Below are positions 42,353 to 52,800 of a DNA stretch of 64,000 nt, one piece after another. This stretch comes from Rhodococcus globerulus NBRC 14531 (lineage in GTDB: Bacteria; Actinomycetota; Actinomycetes; Mycobacteriales; Mycobacteriaceae), in NCBI RefSeq assembly GCF_001894805.1, contig NZ_BCWX01000002.1:496001-560000 (forward strand), read 5' to 3'. Both the position numbers and the translations under genes were made by a program. The notes under the pieces were generated by a model that saw nothing but the letters and a program-made list of their open reading frames with translations, made no database searches and was not told the DNA's origin. Position 1 is the stretch's first letter; each line of letters begins with the position of its first letter.

Positions 42353-44382
42353 CGCCGGGTCTCTTCCAGTGTGACGGGATTTTCGGTCAGGACACCGTCA
42401 GCGAGATGAATTGTCCTGCTGCACACGCCATCCATGCCGTCGACGTCATGGGAAATCACGACCAGCGCGGTGCCGTTGCGCCTGATCCAGGTCAGGACAT
42501 TCATGATGGCCGCTCGCCCGGGTGGGTCGAGGCCTGCGAGGGGTTCGTCGAGGATGAGCATCTGGGGCTGTCGGACGAGCAGTCCGGCGAGCACCACTCT
42601 GCGCATCTGCCCGCCACTGAGTTGATCGATGCTGCGGCTGGCAATGCGGCGATCAAGTCCGACAGCGTCGAGTGCCCAGGAAACCTGCGTCGACCCGATT
42701 TCGGGCCCACCGGCGGCCTCGATGTCTTCGGATACGGTTCGACGTTGCAGTTGCAGCCGCGAGTGTTGGAAGGTCAAGCCCACCGAACCCACCTGCCGGG
42801 CAATCGGTTTGCCGTCGAACAATGCCGTGCCCGACGTGGGTACCGTTAATCCGGCCATGATCCAGGCCAGTGTGGATTTTCCGGAGCCGTTGCCGCCCAG
42901 GACCAGTACGCCGTCACCTGAGCCGATGGTGAGATTGACGTCGGACAGCGCGGTGCGCGACCACGGAGTCCGATTGTTGTAGGTGTGCGAGAGGTTCTTG
43001 ATTTCGAGCAGGGCTTTGGTGCTGCGCGGCCAGTAGGTGGGAACCGTCGGCGCTCCGGTGCCGACCATCCAGCCCGGCTCATGTTCGATCTGCCGGCCGT
43101 TCTCGAGCTGGATAACCCGGTCTGCTTGGCGGGTGTCGGCCTGATGATGGGTGACAAGAACAACGGCCATATTGTGCCGACGGGGGAGAGCTGCCAGCAG
43201 TTCCACCAGTTCTTCTCGACCGGTGCGATCGACCATCGCGGTGGCTTCGTCGGCGATGAGCAACGCGGGTCGACGCGCGAGGGCAGCGGCGACAGCGAGG
43301 CGTTGCATCTCGCCACCCGAGAGTGACGACGTTTCACGCATCGCCATTCCACCCAGCCCGACTTCGGTCAAGAGCGCCTCGATGTCCGGAACATACTCGG
43401 GTTGCAGGCCCCACACCACGTCGTCGGCGACGCGCGTTCCGAGGATCTGGCTTTCGGGTCGCTGCAAAACCACCGCCGTACCGTCGCGATGTCCGAGTCC
43501 CGCAGCGCCAGGTCGAACCAGGAGTCCGGTGGACGGTGCCCGGCCGGCGAGAAGGCGCGTCAAGGTCGATTTTCCGGAACCGTTGTGCCCGACGACGGTG
43601 ACAAATTCGCCGCGGTCGATCGAGAAGTTGATGTCCGTCAACGCCGGCGACGAAGAACCCGGGTAGGTGAAGCCGACGTGTTCGAGCGTCAACGGCAACG
43701 GGTTGATCGACCGGTCGTCGGGCGTCGTGGCCAGCGGATCCACCGTGGGAAGTGCGGCCAACCGATCGAGAACTGCGCCGAGAACAAAGTAGGAGACGAC
43801 GGTGCTGATGATGATGCCCAGCGTCGCGGACGCGGCGATCCAGAGCCACCAGTAATCGATGATGGCTCCGATACTGCTTTCGATCGCATCCGCGATCCCG
43901 ATGAAGTACGGAAATCTTCTGAGAATTTCCGCGACGCCGCGAGCCGTGTTGTCGAGTGAATCCAACAACAGATTTCGTAGCGGCGAGAGAATGAGCAGCA
44001 GAACTATCGAGAACAGGGCCAGAATCGGCCCGACAACGAACGACGCCAGTAGCGCGGAAAAGAATCCGCGCCCCCGCCTTTTTACGTTGCCGATAATTCC
44101 GCCCAGTAGGGCGCACAGCGCAACGGCTGAGGCAGAACCGGAGCCGGCGGCAACAAACGCGACTGCGGTGGCCGTAACCCCGGAGGCGACCACAGCGCGG
44201 ATTCTGAACCGCTGAGCAACGATCCCCATCGGAACGGCCGCAACAAGGTGGAGAGCACTCGCCAGAGGAATAACTGTCGCGATGACGGAAAGAGCGACCG
44301 TGAATCCGGCCATCACGGCACCGGTCGCCACCTCGAGTGGACGCAAGTTGCCGGTTGGCTGAATTTCTGGGCGGTTGCTCAC
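42349..44382 (-). CDS. Fused ECF transporter: membrane S-like domain plus two ATPase domains
   Basis: A 677-residue fusion. Residues ~1-205 form a hydrophobic domain with about six helices (GAVMAGFTVALSVIATVIP, ALCALLGGIIGNVKRRGRG), apparently the S component. Two ABC ATPase domains follow: the first with GHNGSGKSTL (near residue 263), LSGGEMQRLAVA and LLIADEATAMVD, the second with LGGNGSGKSTL (near residue 495), LSGGQMRRVVLA and LILDEPLAGLD. Only EcfT is encoded separately. A protein of the same layout exists in mycobacteria. GTG 44382 is chosen since upstream sequence lacks similarity. The vitamin or metal transported is not evident. Confidence 0.87.
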   Translation of the reverse strand: MSNRPEIQPTGNLRPLEVATGAVMAGFTVALSVIATVIPLASALHLVAAVPMGIVAQRFRIRAVVASGVTATAVAFVAAGSGSASAVALCALLGGIIGNVKRRGRGFFSALLASFVVGPILALFSIVLLLILSPLRNLLLDSLDNTARGVAEILRRFPYFIGIADAIESSIGAIIDYWWLWIAASATLGIIISTVVSYFVLGAVLDRLAALPTVDPLATTPDDRSINPLPLTLEHVGFTYPGSSSPALTDINFSIDRGEFVTVVGHNGSGKSTLTRLLAGRAPSTGLLVRPGAAGLGHRDGTAVVLQRPESQILGTRVADDVVWGLQPEYVPDIEALLTEVGLGGMAMRETSSLSGGEMQRLAVAAALARRPALLIADEATAMVDRTGREELVELLAALPRRHNMAVVLVTHHQADTRQADRVIQLENGRQIEHEPGWMVGTGAPTVPTYWPRSTKALLEIKNLSHTYNNRTPWSRTALSDVNLTIGSGDGVLVLGGNGSGKSTLAWIMAGLTVPTSGTALFDGKPIARQVGSVGLTFQHSRLQLQRRTVSEDIEAAGGPEIGSTQVSWALDAVGLDRRIASRSIDQLSGGQMRRVVLAGLLVRQPQMLILDEPLAGLDPPGRAAIMNVLTWIRRNGTALVVISHDVDGMDGVCSRTIHLADGVLTENPVTLEETRR

Positions 44383-44431
44383 CAACTCCAGTGTGCCAGT
44401 CGTGACGAAACTCCTGTTGCACTGATGGTGA

Positions 44432-45250
<819 letters not shown>

Positions 45251-45263
45251 GCACTACAGAGCC

Positions 45264-45746
45264 GTGAGTACCAAGAACATGAACAACAAAACCACCCGCA
45301 CGCTCATCTTGATCACGGCAATCTGCATTGCCTTGGCAGTGTACTTCGTGCTGCTCGGCCAACGCGGAATTCAGCTCATCCAAGACGGCGGCGGCGTGGC
45401 CATCGGCCTGGGGATCGGTGTGCTCATCCTGCCGTTCCTGGGACTGTGGCTGGTGATCGCAACATTGCGAGCGGGATTCACCCATCAGCGCCTGGCTCAG
45501 CAGATCCACGACGAAGGCTTGGCCGTCGATGCGTCGACGCTCCCGAAATTGCCGTCGGGCCGGATCGAGCGCGCAGCAGCCGACGAGTTGTTCGCGACGG
45601 TCAAAGTTGATTGGGAAGCTGATCCCGACAACTGGAAGCAGAACTTCCGTCTTGCCCGCGCCTACGACTACGCGGGTGACCGAAGCCGTGCCCGCGAAAC
45701 CATGCGCCGGGCAGTGGAATTGGAACGACGCGAGCGCGGCAAGTAG
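45264..45746 (+). CDS. Conserved membrane protein encoded after dapB
   Basis: A 160-residue protein with two N-terminal transmembrane helices (LILITAICIALAVYFVLL and GLGIGVLILPFLGLWLVIATL), then a soluble C-terminal domain with charged helices (NWKQNFRLARAYDYAGDRSR) that has a TPR-like look. GTG 45264 follows the dapB stop by 13 bases. Mycobacteria carry a protein of this size and layout directly after dapB. The function is unknown. Confidence 0.8.
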   Translation: MSTKNMNNKTTRTLILITAICIALAVYFVLLGQRGIQLIQDGGGVAIGLGIGVLILPFLGLWLVIATLRAGFTHQRLAQQIHDEGLAVDASTLPKLPSGRIERAAADELFATVKVDWEADPDNWKQNFRLARAYDYAGDRSRARETMRRAVELERRERGK

Positions 45747-45752
45747 ACCCGT

Positions 45753-46421
45753 CTACTCCGGAACGGTGGTGGGGTACGCCGGATCCGGAGTGGTGGGGTC
45801 GAACGGCGGCGGGTTGTCCGGGTCGAAGCTCAACGGCGGAATCGAACACGTCGCTCCCACTTCGGGATACGTCGCGGGATTGAGTCGAAGCGCCGAGATG
45901 AACTGATCGATTCGGATGTCGGATGCTTGGTCGAGCTCGAGTTGATGTCCCCACGACTGCAACGAGATCGGAGCGTCGAGCGTTGGATACGGTGACATCA
46001 GCATATGGCTGTTTCCGCTGACCCTTTCAGCGAGGAGCTCGACGTCGCCGGCTGAAACAAGGTCAGGGTTGTACGTGATCCAGACCGCGCCGTGTTCGAG
46101 TGAATGAACGGCATTTTCGGTTCGGATCGCCTGTGGATACACAATTCCGGTGCATTTAGCCCATACCCCGTCGTGCCGCCCGCCGAACGGTGGTGAATGT
46201 GTGTATGCCACACGCTCATTGGGCTGGACGTGAAGTGCCGTTGGGTATTCGACATACACAACCCCGTCGATCGCTTCCGACGGATCAGGGTTGTCGGCGC
46301 TCGGAACAAACGCATCGGGGAGCGGCGTGCCAGTGACCGCGTGGGTGCAGCCCGCTGCCCCGAGGGCAACGGTGCATACCAGTGCAATGGCAGCGCCGCT
46401 CATCCGAATTCGTGTATTCAC
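45753..46421 (-). CDS. DUF3105 family lipoprotein
   Basis: A 222-residue exported lipoprotein: short signal peptide with lipobox LGAAGC at about residues 20-25. The DUF3105 core is marked by YTHSPPFGGRHDGVWAKC and NAVHSLEHGAVWITYNPDL, with conserved His, Glu and Cys. The C terminus is a Pro/Asp-rich low-complexity tail. GTG 46421 is preferred because it places the signal peptide at the start. The function of the family is unknown; the His/Glu pattern hints at metal binding outside the membrane. Confidence 0.85.
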   Translation of the reverse strand: MNTRIRMSGAAIALVCTVALGAAGCTHAVTGTPLPDAFVPSADNPDPSEAIDGVVYVEYPTALHVQPNERVAYTHSPPFGGRHDGVWAKCTGIVYPQAIRTENAVHSLEHGAVWITYNPDLVSAGDVELLAERVSGNSHMLMSPYPTLDAPISLQSWGHQLELDQASDIRIDQFISALRLNPATYPEVGATCSIPPLSFDPDNPPPFDPTTPDPAYPTTVPE

Positions 46422-46458
46422 CCCGCGATGATAGCGGTCCCGCGGATTGACCCCGAGT

Positions 46459-47415
46459 CTACGAACCCGTTGAGCCCAGGGGTCCCGCCGAGCCTCCCGC
46501 CACGGCAAGGGCGGTTGCTCCGCGAAGGATGAGCAGTGGCGGCAGTGGCCCCTGGTAGGCCTCGGATCCGCTGATCAGATCTCCGTCGTTGTTGAATGCA
46601 ATTGCCTCGCCCTGTGGTTCGTTCGGGAGCGGAACCCGAATCGCTCTGGCGGACAGAGCTTTGACTACGTCACCGTCGGGGGCTGAATACAGGTAGACGT
46701 CGGTGTACGTGCGCAGAGCGACCACCGTGCCGTCGGTGCTGACTGCGCCGCCGGTGACGGCCATTGTTCCCGCTCCGTCGACCGGACCGCCGGGAGTTGT
46801 GGTCGGAGAGAATTGCAGGTGTCCGACCTTGTTCAGTTGTGTCGGGACAGTGGTGCTCAGGTCATGCACATTCTGATTACCCGCCGGTGCGTAGATATCG
46901 CTCGACCCGAGGTAGTCCTTCGTCACGATGACGGGGAGTCCGTCATGCGAGATGAGCAAGGTCTCGGCGTCATGTGCGCCGTCGGGATAGGTCAGCACAC
47001 GTGGTGTGGCAGCTTCTGCGCCCGACGGATCGAATCCGATCAGCGCCACGGACGTACGGATCTTGTTGTTGTCCCCGATGTCGGCAAGCCACAGAGTGCC
47101 GTCGGTAGTGGAGTCGAGATCCTCGACATCGTAGGTCTCAGTCCCCACCGGTATCCAGCGAGTGACGTGGCAGCCTGCGTCGAGTTCGGCAATCCTGTTG
47201 TCCGCCCCGCTGTCGCCGATGGCGTACATTCCGGTGGACGTATCCGCCAACCCGGACAGTTCGGTGAGGCCGGTGTCAGTCGGGGTGCACAACACCTCGA
47301 AGGTTGGAGATACCTGCTGCGCAGATGCGGTTCCGAACTGAATCCCGGTGACGAGGATCGTCACTGCGCCGACGACCATCGCAGCGTGGCGGGTTGAGGC
47401 GCGCATTCGATTCAC
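46459..47415 (-). CDS. Secreted protein, probable beta-propeller
   Basis: A 318-residue secreted protein. The signal peptide (RHAAMVVGAVTILVTGIQFG, cleaved near ASAQQ) is followed by a domain with repeated short beta motifs such as GLADTSTGMYAIGDSG, GTLWLADIGDN and TVVALRTYTDVYLYS, which look like propeller blades. GTG 47415 follows GGAGGG by a good distance. There is no membrane anchor. It is encoded just downstream of the isochorismate synthase on the same strand, but I see no direct link to siderophore metabolism. Confidence 0.75.
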   Translation of the reverse strand: MNRMRASTRHAAMVVGAVTILVTGIQFGTASAQQVSPTFEVLCTPTDTGLTELSGLADTSTGMYAIGDSGADNRIAELDAGCHVTRWIPVGTETYDVEDLDSTTDGTLWLADIGDNNKIRTSVALIGFDPSGAEAATPRVLTYPDGAHDAETLLISHDGLPVIVTKDYLGSSDIYAPAGNQNVHDLSTTVPTQLNKVGHLQFSPTTTPGGPVDGAGTMAVTGGAVSTDGTVVALRTYTDVYLYSAPDGDVVKALSARAIRVPLPNEPQGEAIAFNNDGDLISGSEAYQGPLPPLLILRGATALAVAGGSAGPLGSTGS

Positions 47416-47527
47416 AGGGAACCCTCCAGGCGAGAAGCCAGAGACGAATTAGGATGTATCGCCCAAAACGGTACTGAACGCCCGACCTGTTGGTGTCAAA
47501 ATGAGTGCATCGACCGGTAGTGAGCCA

Positions 47528-48688
47528 CTATTCGGCAAGATCTTCGGCTAGATCGAATGCGCTGAGAATCGTTCGGAACTTGGTACTGGTTTCACGCAAT
47601 TCCGTATCGGGATCTGACGACGCGACGATTCCGCCACCGGCATAGGCCTTCGCCGAGAGGCCGTCGGCCGCGATCTCAGCGCATCGGATGGCAACCATCC
47701 ATTCGCCGTCGCCGGTCCGATCGCACCATCCGATGGCACCTGCGTAAAAGCCACGATCGTCCTCGGTCCCGGTGATGTGATCGCGAGCGGCATCGGTCGG
47801 TGTTCCGCAGATCGCCGGAGTGGGGTGCAGTGCAAGCGCGAGCTCCAGTGCCGTTGTGTTCGGGTCGGCCAGTACCCCTTCGATCTTGGTTCCGAGGTGC
47901 CAGAGTTGAGGCGTGCGGAGCAGTTCGGGAGTGCTTGGCGCTGAGAATGATCGGCACAGCGGTCCGAGAACCGCGCTGATCGAATCGACGACAAATTTGT
48001 GCTCGGACAAATCCTTGGTGGACGCCAGGAGTTCCTGGGCGTGTGCTTCGTCTTGCTTCGAATCAGGGTGTCGTGCAATCGAACCTGCGAGCGGGTGGCA
48101 GGTGACGATGTCTCCGCGGCGTTCGATCAGGACTTCCGGCGTTGAACCGACCAAAGCGCGCCCGCGGTATTTCCCGCCGGCGGGGGAGAGGTCTACGCAG
48201 AACCCGTTGTGCGAGTGATCGAGCGAGATCAATTTTCTCGTGAGTGCTGTGGGCGAGATCGGCGATTCGGTTGCGATCGCGAGCGTGCGTGCGAGAACAA
48301 CCTTGTCCAGTTCGCCGGCCTGCAGTCGCGTGATCGCACCGCGAACTCGCCGGGTGTGCTCGAGAGGGCTTGGTTCGCATCCGGCAACTTTCGCGGAAGG
48401 AAGATTCACCGCACCGGAGTGATGGAGATCACCCCTCGTTCGGGTGAAACTCAGCGGCGCGGTGAGCGCGCACGGTGTTGAGGGAGCGAAGGGGAGGGCG
48501 CCCACAACCGAGTCGATCCGCCCTGTCTTGAGTCCCTCTACAGCGTCGAACGCCGAGTCGAATTCTTCCACCACTCCGGAGGTCTGAACCGAGGTCTGCC
48601 TGCGGGAGAGCAGGAAAACTGAATCCGCTCCGTTGTCAGATCGGTTGGTGTGCAACGGGTATTCGGCGACTTCGGCCAGTGCAAACAT
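47528..48688 (-). CDS. entC: Isochorismate synthase (siderophore type)
   Basis: Converts chorismate to isochorismate, the first step to 2,3-dihydroxybenzoate. The 386-residue chorismate-binding enzyme has AGELDKVVLARTLAI, the active-site stretch CHPLAGSIARHPD, the ALHPTPAICGTPT block and EWMVAIRCAEI with YAGGGIVASSDP. ATG 48688 follows GGAAGGG. It is transcribed away from the aryl carrier protein gene across a region with two probable iron boxes. The next enzymes (isochorismatase, dehydrogenase, DHB-AMP ligase) are not in the window and may lie past base 64000. Confidence 0.93.
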   Translation of the reverse strand: MFALAEVAEYPLHTNRSDNGADSVFLLSRRQTSVQTSGVVEEFDSAFDAVEGLKTGRIDSVVGALPFAPSTPCALTAPLSFTRTRGDLHHSGAVNLPSAKVAGCEPSPLEHTRRVRGAITRLQAGELDKVVLARTLAIATESPISPTALTRKLISLDHSHNGFCVDLSPAGGKYRGRALVGSTPEVLIERRGDIVTCHPLAGSIARHPDSKQDEAHAQELLASTKDLSEHKFVVDSISAVLGPLCRSFSAPSTPELLRTPQLWHLGTKIEGVLADPNTTALELALALHPTPAICGTPTDAARDHITGTEDDRGFYAGAIGWCDRTGDGEWMVAIRCAEIAADGLSAKAYAGGGIVASSDPDTELRETSTKFRTILSAFDLAEDLAE

Positions 48689-48720
48689 GGACGCCCTTCC
48701 AGATTGTCCGGAACTATTGC

Positions 48721-48739
48721 TATGTTGAGGCTAGCCTTA
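48721..48739. promoter_or_regulatory. Probable IdeR/DtxR iron box in the entC-ArCP gap
   Basis: TATGTTGAGGCTAGCCTTA matches 13 of 19 positions of the IdeR consensus TTAGGTTAGGCTAACCTAA, with the palindromic core AGGCTAGCCT. It lies 33 bases upstream of the entC start. Confidence 0.6.
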
Positions 48740-48789
48740 GTTGTGCGAGATTTGTGTGTCCAGTTTCAAGTTGGGTACCAACGTACCAA

Positions 48790-48808
48790 TATGGTTAGGC
48801 TGGCCTAA
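48790..48808. promoter_or_regulatory. Probable IdeR/DtxR iron box upstream of the ArCP gene
   Basis: TATGGTTAGGCTGGCCTAA matches 15 of 19 consensus positions, including GGTTAGGCT and CCTAA. It lies 35 bases before the aryl carrier protein start, where an iron-loaded repressor would block the promoter. Confidence 0.75.
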
Positions 48809-48842
48809 AGTCATTCCGTATTCGTACTATACGAGGAGATCG

Positions 48843-49073
48843 ATGAGCAGCACTGTGGACCGGGCCCGGATTGTGCGTGACGTTGCCGAAGTTCTGTCGA
48901 TGAGGGCAGAACAACTCGGCGACGACACGGATCTGACCAATGAGGGCCTGGACTCGGTGCGGCTCATGATGCTGGTCGAACAGTGGCGCGCCGACGGAGC
49001 GGATGCAGATTTTGCCGTGTTGGCGGAAGAGCAGACCGTCAATGCATGGGTTGAGGTTCTCTGCTCGCGGTAA
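48843..49073 (+). CDS. Stand-alone aryl carrier protein for dihydroxybenzoate
   Basis: A 76-residue carrier protein. The phosphopantetheine site is in NEGLDSVRLMMLVEQWR, where DSVR with Leu/Met after it is the aryl-carrier form seen at the C terminus of EntB/DhbB. Here it is not fused to an isochorismatase. It would be charged with 2,3-dihydroxybenzoate by a ligase encoded elsewhere and passed to the first condensation domain of the NRPS. ATG 48843 follows GAGGAGATCG. The phosphopantetheine is presumably added by PptT (11680). Confidence 0.87.
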   Translation: MSSTVDRARIVRDVAEVLSMRAEQLGDDTDLTNEGLDSVRLMMLVEQWRADGADADFAVLAEEQTVNAWVEVLCSR

Positions 49074-49113
49074 GCGGCCTTGCCTGTAGTAAGCGCGTCG
49101 TATTCTCGTGGAC

Positions 49114-49566
49114 GTGAAGACTTTGTTGGTGGTTCACCATTCGCCCTCGCCCGCGACGCATGAATTGCTTGATGCCGTGCTGGCAGGCGCGCATGATCCG
49201 GAGATCGAGGGCGTCGAAATTATTGCTGTCCCGGCATTGGCAGCGACCGTGCCCGACGTACTCGGTGCTGACGGATATATTTTCGGAACCACCGCGAACT
49301 TCGGCTATATGTCCGGGGCATTGAAGTACTTTTTCGACACCACCTATTACCAATGCTTGGGTGCGGTGTCCGAGCGTCCATATGGGTTATGGGTGCACGG
49401 AAACAATGACACTGCCGGTGCTGTGTCGTCGGTGCGGACACTGGCAACCGGTCTCGGTTTGGTTCCGGTGGCCGAGCCGCTCGAAGTGATTGTGCCCGTG
49501 GACAAAAACGTGCGTGAGCAGTGCTACGAATTGGGCGGAACCGTCGCTGCCACCGTGATGGGCTGA
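49114..49566 (+). CDS. Flavodoxin-like protein in the siderophore cluster
   Basis: A ~150-residue protein with a flavodoxin/FMN-reductase fold. The phosphate-binding loop is VVHHSPSPATHELLDAV and the flavin-ring contact region is GTTANFGYMSGALKYFFD; a WVHGNNDTAG loop follows. GTG 49108 is also in frame. TATTCT at 49101-49106 ends seven bases before GTG 49114, which suggests a leaderless start. It may reduce ferric siderophore or supply electrons to a hydroxylase, but nothing in the sequence decides this. Confidence 0.72.
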   Translation: MKTLLVVHHSPSPATHELLDAVLAGAHDPEIEGVEIIAVPALAATVPDVLGADGYIFGTTANFGYMSGALKYFFDTTYYQCLGAVSERPYGLWVHGNNDTAGAVSSVRTLATGLGLVPVAEPLEVIVPVDKNVREQCYELGGTVAATVMG

Positions 49567-49741
49567 CGCATTCCGTTTCGGGTTCGATCCCACATTTTGA
49601 TACAGCAGCGGTGTTGTCGGAAATGAAGTAGTTGTTCTTTCAATAAGATTCGGTATTTCACCTGCGGTAATTGTCGGAAAGCGTCGACTTGGCGGCGGTT
49701 GCGAAAATTGCCCTGAGTGAGTCTTCCACTTTGCCGCATAT

Positions 49742-49760
49742 TTAGTTTAGGCTGCCCAAA
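49742..49760. promoter_or_regulatory. Probable IdeR/DtxR iron box upstream of the NRPS gene
   Basis: TTAGTTTAGGCTGCCCAAA matches 15 of 19 positions of the IdeR consensus. It is 50 bases before the NRPS start. Confidence 0.7.
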
Positions 49761-49761
49761 A

Positions 49762-49780
49762 TGAGGTTAGGCCACCCTTG
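49762..49780. promoter_or_regulatory. Second iron box upstream of the NRPS gene
   Basis: TGAGGTTAGGCCACCCTTG matches 13 of 19 positions, with an intact AGGTTAGGC left half. It begins two bases after the previous box, so two repressor dimers could bind side by side. Confidence 0.55.
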
Positions 49781-49809
49781 CGTGGCACGTCCGCGGCGAA
49801 AGGATCAGT

Positions 49810-52800
49810 GTGAGCGTTTTTCCAGGTTCGAACTCCATTGAGGCAAGCGAGAATTTGCTTGCACTGACAGGAGCTCAGCTCGGAATCTGGAACGCGCAGA
49901 GACTTGATCCGGAATCGCGGAGTTATCTCGTCGGCGAGGTGCTCGAGATTGTCGGCGACGACGCGATCGATACCGCACTTCTGGCAGATGCCATCCGGGC
50001 GACGATCGGCGAGGCCGAGACCATGCGGCTGCACATGATCGAGACGCCTGACGGACCTCGACAGATCGTTTCCGACGCTCCCGTCGGTGACATCCCGATA
50101 GTCGACCTGCGGGCGGAGCGTGACCCGGTTGCGGTTGCGCACGCCCTCGTCGACGCCGAACGAGGCCGGGCGTCGGAGTACTGCCGGGCGATGGTGGAAC
50201 GCCCGCTGTACACGTACTCGCTGATCAGGCTCACCGATCGCGAAGTCTGGTGCATCCAGCTCTATCACCACCTGATCGTCGACGGATACAGCGCGGCAAT
50301 GATCTCGCGCCGCGTGGCCGACCATTACACCGCGCTCGCGCGTGGAAGTGACGTAGCACCAACACGATTCGGCTCGATCGAGCAGCTGATTGCCGAGGAC
50401 GAGGAGTACCGCGGCGGTGAGCAGTTTGCCGAAGACCGCGACTACTGGCGTGACGCCCTTACCCCGTTGCCGCCGTTGGACGGTCGAGGCAGGCAGGTTG
50501 CCGGTCCCGCCGAGCGAACCGTTGCGGTCCGCAGTGTGATGTCGGCCGACACCCTGACCAAGCTCAAGGCAGTGGCGGCCACAACGGGTACGACCTGGGC
50601 CGAAGGTCTTATTGCCTGCTACGGAGCATTCTTGCATCGCCTGCTGGGTGAGTCGGACGTTGTCATCGCGATGCCGCTGATGGCTCGGGTCGGTCGCACG
50701 GCGCTCCGGACTCCCGCGATGGCTGTCAATGTGCTTCCACTGCGCCTGACGGTCCGCAGCGGTGACCGGCTCGGCGACCTCAGCAAGCAGGTCGCGGCGT
50801 CGATGAAGAGCATGCGTGCTCATCAGCGTTACCGCGGAGAGAACCTGGCCCGCGATCTCGCGGTGGCCGGCAGCGGTGCGTTGCTTCACGGAATCGGCAT
50901 CAATCTCAAGGCATTCGACTTCGCATTGGACTTCGCAGGTGCTGTGGGCGTGCTGCGCAACGTTGCAGGCGGTCCGCCGGAAGACCTCGGCTTGACTGTT
51001 ACACCCATTGCCGACGGTGAGGTGCTCCTCGGGTTCGAGGTGGACGCCCGCACCAACACTCGTGAATCGGTGCAGCGACGCCTCGCGGGATTTGTCAGCA
51101 TCATCGACGCGATGGTCGGGGAGGACGATCCGGCTGTCGGGCAGGTGGACGTACTCTCCGTCGCCGAGGCCGACCGGATTCTGGTCGACCGTGAGAGCGC
51201 GCCGAGCGCCGGCCGGATCGAGCACGTTGCAGATGTGTTCGATCGTGTTGTCGCCCAACAGTTAGAGGCCGCGGTCCTGGTGTGCGGCGACGATTCTCTG
51301 ACCGGCGGCGAGCTGGGCGCTCGCGTCTACCGACTGGCGCGCGCGTTGCGAGCCCGCAGCGTCGGACCTGACGACATAGTCGGGATCGCATTACCGCGCA
51401 CAGCCGACATGGTTGTTGCACTCCTCGCGACGCTCCAAGCCGGGGCCGCGTACGTGGCATTGGATCCGGAGCATCCGGTAGAGCGCCTGCGGGCTCTGGT
51501 CGACGACGCGAAGCCCAAGGTTGTGCTGACCACTGGTGCACTGGCGGAGCAACTTTCGGGGGATTCCCGGCCGGATCCAGTAGTCGTGGAGTCCGAAACG
51601 CTGCGCGAGGAACTCACGGGTTACTCCGATCTACCTATCTCTGCGAGTGAACTGGCTGCTCCGCGTCACGCGGACCACCTCGCCTATGTCATCTACACAT
51701 CCGGATCGACGGGGACACCCAAAGGCGTTCTGGTGCGAAGCGGCGGACTCGCGCATTTGCTACACCACCACAGTGCGACGATCTACCGTGACGCTGCGAA
51801 CCGAGTGGGCGGGCGGCAACTGCACACCGCTCATACGGCCTCGTTTGCCTTCGACGCATCCCTCGACCAGCTGCTGTGGCTGCTGTGTGGACATCGAGTG
51901 CATGTGTACGACGAAGTGCTTCAGAAGGACGCCGACGCACTGGTTTCCGCGTTCGCGCGCGATCGGATCGATGTCGTCGACACCACCCCCTCGATGGCTA
52001 CGGCACTGGTCGACAGTGGATTGTTGGCGGGCGCACACCCACTTGCGTTGTTGGTTGTCGGCGGTGAGGCCGCGCCGCCTGCGCTGTGGGATGCGATCAT
52101 CGCTGCGAACGTGCCGGCCCAGAACCTGTACGGACCCACGGAAGCAACCGTCGACGCGATTGCGACTTCCGTCCACGGCGCCGAACCCCGAATTGGCTAC
52201 CCGCTCGCGGGAACTCGCGCGTATCTCCTCGACAGCGCGTTGAAGCCGGTTGCCGACGGCGAGCGTGGAGAGCTCTATCTGGCTGGTCCTCAGTTGGCCA
52301 GGGGATATCTCGGGCGGGAAGCCGCGACCGCTGAACGATTTGTTGCCGACCCCTTCGGGGCTCCCGGTGACCGCATGTACCGGGCCGGCGACCTGGCTCG
52401 CTGGGTGCCGGGCCGCGGATACGAATTCATCGGCCGCGGCGACAAGCAGGTCAAGATCCGTGGTCATCGCATCGAACTCAGTGAGGTCGAAGCGATTCTG
52501 GGTGCCGTGCCCGGCGTCGGCGCGGCCGCAGCCGTCATTCGCACCGACGGTGGACGCCCCAGTTTGGTGGGTTACGTCGTGGCTGTGGCCGGTGCTACTT
52601 TGCCGCCGCAGGGCGAACTGCGCCGTGATCTTGCGACGCGAGTGCCGGATCACCTGGTGCCTTCGGTTGTTGTTGTCTTGACCGAACTTCCCGTGACTGT
52701 CAACGGAAAACTTGATCGCGCGGCGCTACCTGCTCCGGTTCTGGAATCAGAAGGTCGTGCCGCATCCACACCCCGCGAGCAGATCCTCTGTGCTGTGGTG

